From: Atherix ibis
Taxonomy: Eukaryota; Arthropoda; Insecta; Diptera; Athericidae
Direction: 5' to 3'
Assembly (NCBI GenBank): GCA_958298945.1
Contig: OY282608.1
Location: 63,030,951 to 63,094,950, forward strand
Length of the DNA stretch: 64,000 bases
Position numbers and translations under genes: made by a program. This document shows positions 43,798 through 56,430 of the stretch, one piece after another. A model generated the notes under the pieces. The model was given only the letters and a program-made list of their open reading frames with translations, did no database searches and was not told the origin of the DNA. The stretch's first letter is position 1. Each line of letters opens with the position of its first letter.

Positions 43798-45865
43798 TTT
43801 GTTGGTTTGTTGGCTTGTTGGTTTGTTGGTTTGTTGGTTTGTTGGTTTGTTGGTTTGTTGGTTTGTTGGTTTGTTGGTTTGTTGGTTTGTTGGTTTTTTG
43901 GTTTGTTTGTTTATTTGTTTCTTGGTTTGTTGGCTTGTTGGTTTGTTGGTTTGTTGGTTTGTTGGCTTGTTGGTTTGTTGGTTTGTTGGTTTGTTGGCTT
44001 GTTGGTTTGTTGGTTTGTTGGTTTGTTGGCTTGTTGGCTTGTTCGTTTGTTGGTTTGTTGGCTTGTTGGTTTGTTGGTTTGTTGGCTTGTTGGCTTGTTG
44101 CTTTGTTCGTTTGATGGTTTGTTGGTTTGTTGATTTTTTGGTTTGTTGGTTTGCTGGTTTGTTGGCTTGTTGGCTTGTTAGTTTGTTGGTTTGTTGGGTT
44201 GTTGGTTTGTTAGTTTGTTGGTTTTTTGGCTTGTTGACTTGTTGGTTTGTTGGTTTTTTGGTTTGTTGGTTTGTTGGTTTGTTGGTTTGTTGGTTTGTTG
44301 GTTTATTTGTTTGTTGGTTTGTTGGCTTGTTGGTTTGTTGGTTTGTTGGTTTGTTGGCTTGTTGGTTTGTTGGTTTGTTGATTTGTTGGCTTGTTGGTTT
44401 GTTGGTTTGTTGGTTTGTTGGTTTATTTGTTTGTTGGTTTGTTGGTTTGTTGGCTTGTTGGTTTGTTGGTTTGTTGGTTTGTTGGCTTGTTGGTTTGTTG
44501 GTTTGTTGGCTTGTTGGCTTGCTGGTTTGTTGGTTTATTGGCTTGTTGGTTACTTAGTTTGTTGGTTTGTTAGCATGTTGGTTTGTTGGTTTGTTGGTTT
44601 GTTGGCATGTTGGTTTGTTGGTTTTTTGGCTTGTTGGCTTGTTGGTTTGTTGGTTTGTAGGTTTGTTGGCTTGTTGGTTTGTTAGTTTGTTGGCTTGTTG
44701 GTTTGTTAGTTTGTTGTTTTGTTGGTTTGTTGGTTTGTTGGTTTATTTGTTTGTTGGTTTGTTGGCTTGTTGGTTTGTTGGTTTGTTGCTTTGTTGGCTT
44801 GTTGGTTTGTTGGTTTGTTGGCTTTTTGGCTTGTTGGTTTGTTGGTTTGTTGGTTTGTTGGTTTGTTGGTTTGTTGGTTTGTTGGTTTGCTGGCTTGATG
44901 GCTTGTTGGTTTCTTAGTTTGTTAGTTTGTTGGCTTTTTGGTTACTTGGTTTGTTGGTTTGTTGGTTTGTTGGCTTGTTGGCTTGTTGGTTTGTTGGTTT
45001 GTTGGTTTATTTGTTTGTTGGTTTGTTAGCTGGTTGGTTTGTTGGTTTGTTGGTTTGTTGGCTTGTTGGTTTGTTGGTTTGTTGGCTTGTTGGCTTGTTG
45101 GTTTGTTGGTTTGTTGGATTGTTGGTTACTTAGTTTGTTGGTTTGTTGGCATGTTGGTTTGTTGGTTTGTTGGTTTGTTGGCTTGTTGGTTTGTTGTTTT
45201 GTTGGCTTGTTGGTTTGTTGGTTAGTTGGCTTGTTGGCTTGTTGGTTTGTTGGTTTTTTGGTTTGTTGGTTTGTTGGTTTATTGGTTTGTTGGTTTGTTG
45301 GTTTGTTGGTTTATTTGTTTGTTGGTTTGTTGGCTTGTTGGTTTGATGGTTTGTTGGTTTGTTGGCTTGTTGGTTTGTTGGTTTGTTGGTTTTTTGGTTT
45401 GTTGGTTTGTTGTTTTGTTGGTTTGTTGGTTTGTTGGTTTGTTGGTTTATTTGTTTGTTGGTTTGTTGGCTTGTTGGATTGTTGGTTTGTTGGTTTGTTG
45501 GCTTGTTGGTTTGTTGGTTTGTTGGCTTGTTGGCTTGTTGGTTTGTTGGTTTGTTGGCTTGTTGGTTACTTAGTTTGTTGGTTTGTTGGTTTGTTGGCTT
45601 GTTGGTTTGTTGGTTAGTTGGCTTGTTGGCTTGTTGGTTTGTTAGTTTGTTGGTTTTTGGGTTTGTTGGTTTGTTGGCTTGTTGGTTTGTTGGTTTGTTG
45701 GTTTGTTGGCTTGTTGGCTTGTTGGTTTGTTGGTTTGTTGGCTTGTGTGTTTGTTGGTTTGTTGGCTTGTTGGCTTGTTGCTTTGTTTGTTTGTTGGTTT
45801 GTTGGCTTGTTGGCTTGTTGGTTTGTTAGTTTGTTGGCTTGTTGGCTTGTTGCTTTGTTGGTTTG

Positions 45866-45872
45866 TTGGTTT
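45866..45872 (+). other. Phase slip: 7-bp unit TTGGTTT (copy at 48736-48742)
   Basis: Inherited in both copies of the 2,880-bp duplication. The paralogous place near 60325 reads a full unit. Confidence 0.93.
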
Positions 45873-46912
45873 TTGGCTTGTTGGCTTGTTGGTTTATTAG
45901 TTTGTTGGCTTTTTGGTTACTTGGTTTGTTGGTTTGTTAGTTTGTTGGCTTGTTGGTTTGTTGGCTTGTTGGTTTGTTGGTTTGTTGGTTTGTTGGCTTG
46001 TTGACTAGTTGGTTTGTTGGTTTGTTGGTTTGTTGGTTTGTTGGTTTGTTGGTTTTTTGGTTTGTTGGTTTGTTTGTTTGTTGGTTTGTTGGCTTGATGG
46101 CTTGTTGGTTTGTTGGTTTGTTGGCTTATTGGCTTGTTGGTTTGTTAGTTTGTTGGTTTTTTGGTTTGTTGGTTTGTTGGCTTGTTGGATTGTTGGTTTG
46201 TTGGTTTATTGGCTTGTTGGCATGTTGGTTTGTTGGTTTGTTGGCTTGTTTGTTTGTTGGTTTGTTGGCTTGTTGGCTTGTTGCTTTGTTTGTTTGTTGG
46301 TTTGTTGGCTTGTTGGTTTGTTAGTTTGTTGGCTTTTTGGTTACTTGGTTTGTTGGTTTGTTGGTTTGTTGGTTTGTTGGATTGTGGGTTTGTTGGCTTG
46401 TTGGTTTGTTGGTTTGCTGGTTTGTTGGCTTGTTGGTTTGTTGGCTTGTTGGCTTGTTGGCTTGTTGGTTTGTTGGTTTGTTGGCTTGTTCGTTTGTTGG
46501 TTTGTTGGCTTGTTGGTTTGTTGGTTTGTTGGTTTGTTGGCTTGTTGGCTTGTTGGTTTGTTGGTGTGTTGGTTTGTTGGTTTGTTGGCTTTTTGGTTTG
46601 TTGGTTTGTTGGTTTGTTGGCTTGTTGGCTTGTTGGTTTGTTGGTTTGTTGGCTTGTTGGTTTGTTGGTTTGTTTGCTTTTTGGCTTGTTGCTTTGTTGG
46701 TTTGTTGGTTTGTTGGCTTGTTGGCTTGTTGGTTTGTTAGTTTGTTGGCTTTTTGGTTACTTGGTTTGTTGGTTTGTTGGCTTGTTGGTTTGTTGGTTTG
46801 TTGGTTTGTTGGTTTGTTGGTTTGTTGGTTTGTTGGTTTGTTGGTTTTTTGGTTTGTTGGTTTGTTGGTTTGTTGGCTTGTTGGTTTGTTGCTTTGTTGG
46901 CTTGTTGGCTTG

Positions 46913-46919
46913 TTGGTTG
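46913..46919 (+). other. Phase slip: 7-bp unit TTGGTTG (copies at 49791, 53406, 57996)
   Basis: Four copies, each shortly upstream of a GGTTAATTCG block. The copy of that block at 43644 lacks it. Confidence 0.94.
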
Positions 46920-47009
46920 TTGGTTTGTTGGCTTGTTGGATACTTAGTTTGTTGGTTTGTTGGTTTGTTGGTTTGTTGATTTGTTGGCTTGTTGGTTTGT
47001 TGGTTTGTT

Positions 47010-47163
47010 GGTTAATTCGTTTGTTGGTTTGTTAGTTTGTTGGTTTGTTGGCTTGTTGGCTTGTTAGTTTGTTGGTTTTTTGGTTTGTTGGTTCGTTGGT
47101 TTGTTGGTTTGTTGGTTTGTTGGTTTATTTGTTTGTTGGTTTGTTGGCTTGTTGGGTTGTGTG
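47010..47163 (+). repeat. GGTTAATTCG...GGGTTGTGTG block, copy 2 of 5
   Basis: Same 144-bp motif spacing as at 43644. It lies inside the left copy of the 2,880-bp duplication. Confidence 0.93.
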
Positions 47164-48430
47164 TTTGTTGGTTTGTTGGCTTGTTGGTTTGTTGGTTTGT
47201 TGGTTTGTTGGTTTGTTGGTTTGTTGGTTTGTTGGTTTGTTGGTTTTTTGGTTTGTTGGTTTATTTGTTTGTTGGTTTGTTGGCTTGTTGGTTTGTTGGT
47301 TTGTTGGTTTGTTGGTTTGTTGGTTTGTTGGCTTGTTGGTTTGTTGGTTTGTTGGTTTGGTGGCTTGTTGGCTTGTTCGTTTGTTGGTTTGTTGGCTTGT
47401 TGGTTTGTTGGTTTGTTGGCTTGTTGGCTTGTTGCTTTGTTCGTTTGATGGTTTGTTGGTTTTTTGGTTTTTTGGATTGTTGGTTTGCTGGTTTGTTGGC
47501 TTGTTGGCTTGTTAGTTTGTTGGTTTGTTGGGTTGTTGGTTTGTTTTTTTGTTGGTTTGTTGGCTTGTTGACTTGTTGGTTTGTTGGTTTTTTGGTTTGT
47601 TGGTTTGTTGGTTTGTTGGTTTGTTGGTTTGTTGGTTTATTTGTTTGCTGGTTTGTTGGCTTGTTGGTTTGTTGGTTTGTTGGCTTGTTGGTTTGTTGGT
47701 TTGTTGATTTGTTGGCTTGTTGGTTTGTTGGTTTGTTGGTTTGTTGGTTTATTTGTTTGTTGGTTTGTTGGTTTGTTGGCTTGTTGGTTTGTTGGTTTGT
47801 TGGTTTGTTGGCTTGTTGGTTTGTTGGTTTGTTGGCTTGTTGGCTTGCTGGTTTGTTGGTTTATTGGCTTGTTGGTTACTTAGTTTGTTGGTTTGTTAGC
47901 ATGTTGGTTTGTTGGTTTGTTGGTTTGTTGGCATGTTGGTTTGTTGGTTTTTTGGCTTGTTGGCTTGTTGGTTTGTTGGTTTGTAGGTTTGTTGGCTTGT
48001 TGGTTTGTTAGTTTGTTGGCTTGTTGGTTTGTTAGTTTGTTGGTTTTTTGGTTTGTTGGTTTGTTGGTTTATTTGTTTGTTGGTTTGTTGGCTTGTTGGT
48101 TTGTTGGTTTGTTGGTTTGTTGGCTTGTTGGTTTGTTGGTTTGTTGGCTTGTTGGCTTGTTGGTTTGTTGGTTTGTTGGTTTGTTGGTTTGTTGGTTTGC
48201 TGGCTTGATGGCTTGTTGGTTGGTTAGTTTGTTAGTTTGTTGGCTTTTTGGTTACTTGGTTTGTTGGTTTGTTGCTTTGTTGGCTTGTTGGCTTGTTGGT
48301 TTGTTGGTTTGTTGGTTTATTTGTTTGCTGGTTTGTTAGCTTGTTAATTTGTTGGTTTGTTGGTTTGTTGGCTTGTTGGTTTGTTGGTTTGTTGGCTTGT
48401 TGGCTTGTTGGTTTGTTGGTTTGTTGGATT

Positions 48431-51324
48431 GTTGGTTACTTAGTTTGTTGGTTTGTTGGTTTGTTGGCTTGTTGGTTTGTTGGTTAGTTGGCTTGTTGGC
48501 TTGTTGGTTTGTTGGTTTGTTGGTTTTTGGGTTTGTTGGTTTGTTGGCTTGTTGGTTTGTTGGTTTGTTGGTTTGTTGGCTTGTTGGCTTGTTGGTTTGT
48601 TGGTTTGTTGGCTTGTGTGTTTGTTGGTTTGTTGGCTTGTTGGCTTGTTGCTTTGTTTGTTTGTTGGTTTGTTGGCTTGTTGGCTTGTTGGTTTGTTAGT
48701 TTGTTGGCTTGTTGGCTTGTTGCTTTGTTGGTTTGTTGGTTTTTGGCTTGTTGGCTTGTTGGTTTATTAGTTTGTTGGCTTTTTGGTTACTTGGTTTGTT
48801 GGTTTGTTAGTTTGTTGGCTTGTTGGTTTGTTGGCTTGTTGGTTTGTTGGTTTGTTGGTTTGTTGGCTTGTTGACTAGTTGGTTTGTTGGTTTGTTGGTT
48901 TGTTGGTTTGTTGGTTTGTTGGTTTTTTGGTTTGTTGGTTTGTTTGTTTGTTGGTTTGTTGGCTTGATGGCTTGTTGGTTTGTTGGTTTGTTGGCTTATT
49001 GGCTTGTTGGTTTGTTAGTTTGTTGGTTTTTTGGTTTGTTGGTTTGTTGGCTTGTTGGTTTGTTGGTTTGTTGGTTTATTGGCTTGTTGGCATGTTGGTT
49101 TGTTGGTTTGTTGGCTTGTTTGTTTGTTGGTTTGTTGGCTTGTTGGCTTGTTGCTTTGTTTGTTTGTTGGTTTGTTGGCTTGTTGGCTTGTTGGTTTGTT
49201 AGTTTGTTGGCTTTTTGGTTACTTGGTTTGTTGGTTTGTTGGTTTGTTGGTTTGTTGGATTGTGGGTTTGTTGGCTTGTTGGTTTGTTGGTTTGCTGGTT
49301 TGTTGGCTTGTTGGTTTGTTGGCTTGTTGGCTTGTTGGCTTGTTGGTTTGTTGGTTTGTTGGCTTGTTCGTTTGTTGGTTTGTTGGCTTGTTGGTTTGTT
49401 GGTTTGTTGGTTTGTTGGCTTGTTGGCTTGTTGGTTTGTTGGTGTGTTGGTTTGTTGGTTTGTTGGCTTTTTGGTTTGTTGGTTTGTTGGTTTGTTGGCT
49501 TGTTGGCTTGTTGGTTTGTTGGTTTGTTGGCTTGTTGGTTTGTTGGTTTGTTTGCTTTTTGGCTTGTTGCTTTGTTGGTTTGTTGGTTTGTTGGCTTGTT
49601 GGCTTGTTGGTTTGTTAGTTTGTTGGCTTTTTGGTTACTTGGTTTGTTGGTTTGTTGGCTTGTTGGTTTGTTGGTTTGTTGGTTTGTTGGTTTGTTGGTT
49701 TGTTGGTTTGTTGGTTTGTTGGTTTTTTGGTTTGTTGGTTTGTTGGTTTGTTGGCTTGTTGGTTTGTTGCTTTGTTGGCTTGTTGGCTTGTTGGTTGTTG
49801 GTTTGTTGGCTTGTTGGATACTTAGTTTGTTGGTTTGTTGGTTTGTTGGTTTGTTGATTTGTTGGCTTGTTGGTTTGTTGGTTTGTTGGTTAATTCGTTT
49901 GTTGGTTTGTTAGTTTGTTGGTTTGTTGGCTTGTTGGCTTGTTAGTTTGTTGGTTTTTTGGTTTGTTGGTTCGTTGGTTTGTTGGTTTGTTGGTTTGTTG
50001 GTTTATTTGTTTGTTGGTTTGTTGGCTTGTTGGGTTGTGTGTTTGTTGGTTTGTTGGCTTGTTGGTTTGTTGGTTTGTTGGTTTGTTGGTTTGTTGGTTT
50101 GTTGGTTTGTTGGTTTGTTGGTTTTTTGGTTTGTTGGTTTATTTGTTTGTTGGTTTGTTGGCTTGTTGGTTTGTTGGTTTGTTGGTTTGTTGGTTTGTTG
50201 GTTTGTTGGCTTGTTGGTTTGTTGGTTTGTTGGTTTGGTGGCTTGTTGGCTTGTTCGTTTGTTGGTTTGTTGGCTTGTTGGTTTGTTGGTTTGTTGGCTT
50301 GTTGGCTTGTTGCTTTGTTCGTTTGATGGTTTGTTGGTTTTTTGGTTTTTTGGATTGTTGGTTTGCTGGTTTGTTGGCTTGTTGGCTTGTTAGTTTGTTG
50401 GTTTGTTGGGTTGTTGGTTTGTTTTTTTGTTGGTTTGTTGGCTTGTTGACTTGTTGGTTTGTTGGTTTTTTGGTTTGTTGGTTTGTTGGTTTGTTGGTTT
50501 GTTGGTTTGTTGGTTTATTTGTTTGCTGGTTTGTTGGCTTGTTGGTTTGTTGGTTTGTTGGTTTGTTGGCTTGTTGGTTTGTTGGTTTGTTGATTTGTTG
50601 GCTTGTTGGTTTGTTGGTTTGTTGGTTTGTTGGTTTATTTGTTTGTTGGTTTGTTGGTTTGTTGGCTTGTTGGTTTGTTGGTTTGTTGGTTTGTTGGCTT
50701 GTTGGTTTGTTGGTTTGTTGGCTTGTTGGCTTGCTGGTTTGTTGGTTTATTGGCTTGTTGGTTACTTAGTTTGTTGGTTTGTTAGCATGTTGGTTTGTTG
50801 GTTTGTTGGTTTGTTGGCATGTTGGTTTGTTGGTTTTTTGGCTTGTTGGCTTGTTGGTTTGTTGGTTTGTAGGTTTGTTGGCTTGTTGGTTTGTTAGTTT
50901 GTTGGCTTGTTGGTTTGTTAGTTTGTTGGTTTGTTGGTTTGTTGGTTTGTTGGTTTATTTGTTTGTTGGTTTGTTGGCTTGTTGGTTTGTTGGTTTGTTG
51001 GTTTGTTGGCTTGTTGGTTTGTTGGTTTGTTGGCTTGTTGGCTTGTTGGTTTGTTGGTTTGTTGGTTTGTTGGTTTGTTGGTTTGTTGGTTTGCTGGCTT
51101 GATGGCTTGTTGGTTTGTTAGTTTGTTAGTTTGTTGGCTTTTTGGTTACTTGGTTTGTTGGTTTGTTGCTTTGTTGGCTTGTTGGCTTGTTGGTTTGTTG
51201 GTTTGTTGGTTTATTTGTTTGCTGGTTTGTTAGCTTGTTAATTTGTTGGTTTGTTGGTTTGTTGGCTTGTTGGTTTGTTGGTTTGTTGGCTTGTTGGCTT
51301 GTTGGTTTGTTGGTTTGTTGGATT
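48431..51324. repeat. ~2,880-bp tandem duplication, right copy
   Basis: Right partner of 45561-48430, longer by about three octamers. It carries one extra GGCTTG before the landmark at 49209. After 51324 the sequence instead resembles 45117 onward, at an offset of about 6,204 bp. Confidence 0.94.
49888..50041 (+). repeat. GGTTAATTCG...GGGTTGTGTG block, copy 3 of 5
   Basis: Same 144-bp motif spacing; it is the +2,878 partner of copy 2. Confidence 0.93.
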
Positions 51325-52329
51325 GTTGGTTACTTAGTTTGTTGGTTTGTTGGCATGTTGGTTTGTTGGTTTGTTGGTTTGTTGGCTTGTTGGTTTGTTG
51401 TTTTGTTGGCTTGTTGGTTTGTTGGTTAGTTGGCTTGTTGGCTTGTTGGTTTGTTGGTTTTTTGGTTTGTTGGTTTGTTGGTTTGTTGGTTTGTTGGTTT
51501 GTTGGTTTGTTGGTTTGTTGGTTTATTTGTTTGTTGGTTTGTTGGCTTGTTGGTTTGATGGTTTGTTGGTTTGTTGGCTTGTTGGTTTGTTGGTTTGTTG
51601 GTTTTTTGGTTTGTTGGTTTGTTGTTTTGTTGGTTTGTTGGTTTGTTGGTTTGTTGGTTTATTTGTTTGTTGGTTTGTTGGCTTGTTGGTTTGTCGGTTT
51701 GTTGGTTTGTTGGCTTGTTGGTTTGTTGGTTTGTTGGCATGTTGGCTTGTTGGTTTGTTGGTTTGTTGGCTTGTTGGTTACTTAGTTTGTTGGTTTGTTG
51801 GCTTGTTGGTTTGTTGGTTAGTTGGCTTGTTGGCTTGTTGGTTTGTTGGTTTGTTGGTTTTTTGGTTTGTTGGTTTGTTGTTTTGTTGGTTTGTTGGTTT
51901 GTTGGTTTGTTGGTTTATTTGTTTGTTGGTTTGTTGGCTTGTTGTTTTGTTGGTTTGTTGGTTTGTTGGCTTGTTGGTTTGTTGGTTTGTTGGCTTGTTG
52001 GCTTGTTGGTTTGTTGGTTTGTTGGTTTGTTGGTTTGTTGGTTTGTTGGTTTATTTGTTTGTTGGTTTGTTGGCTTGTTGGTTTGATGGTTTGTTGGTTT
52101 GTTGGCTTGTTGGTTTGTTGGTTTGTTGGTTTTTTGGTTTGTTGGTTTGTTGTTTTGTTGGTTTGTTGGTTTGTTGGTTTGTTGGTTTATTTGTTTGTTG
52201 GTTTGTTGGCTTGTTGGTTTGTTGGTTTGTTGGTTTGTTGGCTTGTTGGTTTGTTGGTTTGTTGGCTTGTTGGCTTGTTGGTTTGTTGGTTTGTTGGCTT
52301 GTTGGTTACTTAGTTTGTTGGTTTGTTGG

Positions 52330-53250
52330 CTTGTTGGTTTGTTGGTTAGTTGGCTTGTTGGCTTGTTGGTTTGTTGGTTTGTTGGTTTTTGGGTTTGTTG
52401 GTTTGTTGGCTTGTTGGTTTGTTGGTTTGTTGGTTTGTTGGCTTGTTGGCTTGTTGGTTTGTTGGTTTGTTGGCTTGTGTGTTTGTTGGTTTGTTGGCTT
52501 GTTGGCTAGTTGGTTTGTTGGTTTGTTGGTTTGTTGGTTTGTTGGTTTGTTGGTTTGTTGGTTTTTTGGTTTGTTGGTTTGTTTGTTTGTTGGTTTGTTG
52601 GCTTGATGGCTTGTTGGTTTGTTGGTTTGTTGGCTTGTTGGCTTGTTGGTTTGTTAGTTTGTTGGTTTTTTGGTTTGTTGGTTTGTTGGCTTGTTGGTTT
52701 GTTGGTTTGTTGGTTTATTGGCTTGTTGGCATGTTGGTTTGTTGGTTTGTTGGCTTGTTTGTTTGTTGGCTTGTTGGCTTGTTGCTTTGTTTGTTTGTTG
52801 GTTTGTTGGCTTGTTGGCTTGTTGGTTTGTTAGTTTGTTGGCTTTTTGGTTACTTGGTTTGTTGGTTTGTTGGTTTGTTGGCTTGTGGGTTTGTTGGCTT
52901 GTTGGTTTGTTGGTTTGCTGGTTTGTTGGCTTGTTGGTTTGTTGGCTTGTTGGCTTGTTGGCTTGTTGGTTTGTTGGTTTGTTGGCTTGTTCGTTTGTTG
53001 GTTTGTTGGCTTGTTGGTTTGTTGGTTTGTTGGTTTGTTGACTTGTTGGCTTGTTGGTTTGTTGGTGTGTTGGTTTGTTGGTTTGTTGGCTTGTTGGTTT
53101 GTTGGTTTGTTGGTTTGTTGGCTTGTTGGCTTGTTGGTTTGTTGGTTTGTTGGCTTGTTGGTTTGTTGGTTTGTTTGCTTTTTGGCTTGTTGCTTTGTTG
53201 GTTTGTTGGTTTGTTGGCTTGTTGGCTTGTTGGTTTGTTAGTTTGTTGGC
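52330..53250. repeat. ~0.93-kb block, copy 1 of 3
   Basis: Matches 55490-56430 at 3,174 bp and 56890-57830 at 4,574 bp. The marker order is GGTTAGTTGGCTTG, GGTTTTTGGG, GGCTTGTGTG, GGCTAGTTGG, GGCTTGATGG, GGTTTATTGG, GGCATG and two landmarks 408 bp apart (52840 and 53248). Confidence 0.88.
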
Positions 53251-53502
53251 TTTTTGGTTACTTGGTTTGTTGGTTTCTTGGCTTGTTGGTTTGTTGGTTT
53301 GTTGGTTTGTTGTTTTGTTGGTTTGTTGGTTTGTTGGTTTTTTGGTTTGTTGGTTTGTTGGTTTGTTGGCTTGTTGGTTTGTTGCTTTGTTGGCTTGTTG
53401 GCTTGTTGGTTGTTGGTTTGTTGGCTTGTTGGTTACTTAGTTTGTTGGTTTGTTGGTTTGTTGGTTTGTTGATTTGTTGGCTTGTTGGCTTGTTGGTTTG
53501 TT

Positions 53503-53656
53503 GGTTAATTCGTTTGTTGGTTTGTTAGTTTGTTGGTTTGTTGGCTTGTTGGCTTGTTGGTTTGTTGGTTTTTTGGTTTGTTGGTTCGTTGGTTTGTTGG
53601 TTTGTTGGTTTGTTGGTTTATTTGTTTGTTGGTTTGTTGGCTTGTTGGGTTGTGTG
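53503..53656 (+). repeat. GGTTAATTCG...GGGTTGTGTG block, copy 4 of 5
   Basis: Same 144-bp motif spacing. It is preceded at 53406-53412 by the 7-bp TTGGTTG unit that also precedes copies 2, 3 and 5. Confidence 0.93.
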
Positions 53657-55428
53657 TTTGTTGGTTTGTTGGCTTGTTGGTTTGTTGGTTTGTTGGTTTG
53701 TTGGTTTGTTGGTTTGTTGGTTTGTTGGTTTGTTGGTTTGTTGGTTTTTTGGTTTGTTGGTTTATTTGTTTGTTGGTTTGTTGGCTTGTTGGTTTGTTGG
53801 TTTGTTGGTTTGTTGGCTTGTTGGTTTGTTGGTTTGTTGGTTTCTTGGCTTGTTGGTTTGTTGGTTTGTTGGTTTGTTGGTTTGTTGGCTTGTTGGTTTG
53901 TTGGTTTGTTGGTTTGTTGGCTTGTTGGTTTGTTGGTTTGTTGGCTTGTTGGCTTGCTGGTTTGTTGGTTTATTGGCTTGTTGGTTACTTAGTTTGTTGG
54001 TTTGTTAGCATGTTGGTTTGTTGGTTTGTTGGTTTGTTGGCATGTTGGTTTGTTGGTTTTTTGGCTTGTTGGCTTGTTGGTTTGTTGGTTTGTAGGTTTG
54101 TTGGCTTGTTGGTTTGTTAGTTTGTTGGCTTGTTGGTTTGTTAGTTTTTTGGTTTGTTGGTTTGTTGGTTTGTTGGTTTATTTGTTTGTTGGTTTGTTGG
54201 CTAGTTGGTTTGTTGGTTTGTTGGTTTGTTGGCTTGTTGGTTTGTTGGTTTGCTGGCTTGATGGCTTGTTGGTTTGTTAGTTTGTTAGTTTGTTGGCTTT
54301 TTGGTTACTTGGTTTGTTGGTTTGTTGCTTTGTTGGCTTGTTGGCTTGTTGGTTTGCTGGTTTGTTGGTTTATTTGTTTGCTGGTTTGTTAGCTTGTTGG
54401 TTTGTTGGTTTGTTGGTTTGTTGGCTTGTTGGTTTGTTGGTTTGTTGGCTTGTTGGCTTGTTGGTTTGTTGGTTTGTTGGATTGTTGGTTACTTAGTTTG
54501 TTGGTTTGTTGGCATGTTGGTTTGTTGGTTTGTTGGTTTGTTGGCTTGTTGGTTTGTTGTTTTGTTGGCTTGTTAGTTTGTTGGTTAGTTGGCTTGTTGG
54601 CTTGTTGGTTTGTTGGTTTTTTGGTTTGTTGGTTTGTTGGTTTGTTGGTTTGTTGGTTTGTTGGTTTGTTGGTTTGTTGGTTTATTTGTTTGTTGGTTTG
54701 TTGGCTTGTTGGTTTGATGGTTTGTTGGTTTGTTGGCTTGTTGGTTTGTTGGTTTGTTGGTTTTTTGGTTTGTTGGTTTGTTGTTTTGTTGGTTTGTTGG
54801 TTTGTTGGTTTGTTGGTTTATTTGTTTGTTGGTTTGTTGGCTTGTTGGTTTGTTGGTTTGTTGGTTTGTTGGCTTGTTGGTTTGTTGGTTTGTTGGCTTG
54901 TTGGCTTGTTGGTTTGTTGGTTTGTTGGCTTGTTGGTTACTTAGTTTGTTGGTTTGTTGGTTTGTTGGCTTGTTGGTTTGTTGGTTAGTTGGCTTGTTGG
55001 CTTGTTGGTTTGTTGGTTTGTTGGTTTTTTGGTTTGTTGGTTTGTTGTTTTGTTGGTTTGTTGGTTTGTTGGTTTGTTGGTTTATTTGTTTGTTGGTTTG
55101 TTGGCTTGTTGGTTTGTTGGTTTGTTGGTTTGTTGGCTTGTTGGTTTGTTGGTTTGTTGGCTTGTTGGCCTGTTGGTTTGTTGGTTTGTTGGCTTGTTGG
55201 TTTGTTGGTTTGTTGGTTTATTTGTTTGTTGGTTTGTTGGCTTGTTGGTTTGATGGTTTGTTGGTTTGTTGGCTTGTTGGTTTGTTGGTTTGTTGGTTTT
55301 TTGGTTTGTTGGTTTGTTGTTTTGTTGGTTTGTTGGTTTGTTGGTTTGTTGGTTTATTTGTTTGATGGTTTGTTGGCTTGTTGGTTTGTTGGTTTGTTGG
55401 TTTGTTGGCTTGTTGGTTTGTTGGTTTG

Positions 55429-55435
55429 TTGCTTG
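55429..55435 (+). other. Phase slip: 7-bp unit TTGCTTG (-1)
   Basis: Followed near 55470 by the rare GGTTGCTTAG. The equivalent sequence near 56829 has a full unit and GGTTACTTAG. Confidence 0.9.
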
Positions 55436-55489
55436 TTGGCTTGTTGGTTTGTTAGTTTGTTGGCTTGTTGGTTGCTTAGTTTGTTGGTT

Positions 55490-56430
55490 TGTTGGTTTGT
55501 TGGCTTGTTGGTTTGTTGGTTAGTTGGCTTGTTGGCTTGTTGGTTTGTTGGTTTGTTGGTTTTTGGGTTTGTTGGTTTGTTGGCTTGTTGGTTTGTTGGT
55601 TTGTTGGTTTGTTGGCTTGTTGGCTTGTTGGTTTGTTGGTTTGTTGGCTTGTGTGTTTGTTGGTTTGTTGGCTTGTTGGCTAGTTGGTTTGTTGGTTTGT
55701 TGGTTTGTTGGTTTGTTGGTTTGTTGGTTTGTTGGTTTTTTGGTTTGTTGGTTTGTTTGTTTGTTGGTTTGTTGGCTTGATGGCTTGTTGGTTTGTTGGT
55801 TTGTTGGCTTGTTGGCTTGTTGGTTTGTTAGTTTGTTGGTTTTTTGGTTTGTTGGTTTGTTGGCTTGTTGGTTTGTTGGTTTGTTGGTTTATTGGCTTGT
55901 TGGCATGTTGGTTTGTTGGTTTGTTGGCTTGTTTGTTTGTTGGTTTGTTGGCTTGTTGGCTTGTTGCTTTGTTTGTTTGTTGGTTTGTTGGCTTGTTGGC
56001 TTGTTGGTTTGTTAGTTTGTTGGCTTTTTGGTTACTTGGTTTGTTGGTTTGTTGGTTTGTTGGCTTGTGGGTTTGTTGGCTTGTTGGTTTGTTGGTTTGC
56101 TGGTTTGTTGGGTTGTTGGTTTGTTGGCTTGTTGGCTTGTTGGCTTGTTGGTTTGTTGGTTTGTTGGCTTGTTCGTTTGTTGGTTTGTTGGCTTGTTGGT
56201 TTGTTGGTTTGTTGGTTTGTTGGCTTCTTGGATTGTTGGTTTGTTGGTGTGTTGGTTTGTTGGTTTGTTGGCTTGTTGGTTTGTTGGTTTGTTGGTTTGT
56301 TGGCTTGTTGGCTTGTTGGTTTGTTGGTTTGTTGGCTTGTTGGTTTGTTGGTTTGTTTGCTTTTTGGCTTGTTGCTTTGTTGGTTTGTTGGTTTGTTGGC
56401 TTGTTGGCTTGTTGGTTTGTTAGTTTGTTG
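55490..56430. repeat. ~0.93-kb block, copy 2 of 3
   Basis: Matches 56890-57830 at a constant 1,400 bp (175 units). Both share GGCTTCTTGGATTG (56223/57623), which copy 1 lacks, so copies 2 and 3 are the closer pair. Copy 2 lacks the second landmark, which is replaced near 56425 by a run continuing as GGTTTTTTGG. Confidence 0.9.

Larger units (their letters stand above)
45561..48430. repeat. ~2,880-bp tandem duplication, left copy
   Basis: Followed directly by a near-identical copy at 48431-51324. The offset starts at 2,870 bp and grows by whole units to 2,878, 2,886 and 2,894. Shared markers include the 7-bp units at 45866/48736 and 46913/49791, GGTTTTTGGG, GGCTTGTGTG, GGTGTG, GGTTAATTCG and the TGTTTTTTTG run at 47543-47552 and 50421-50430. 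Confidence 0.94.

Noticed and set aside
51426..51740. - strand open frames (also 15006-15248 and 37675-37932) as Asn/Gln/Thr/Pro-rich, prion-like proteins
   Set aside because: These are reverse-complement readings of the same octamer. They are open only where variants containing TTA, CTA or TCA on the + strand happen to be out of frame.
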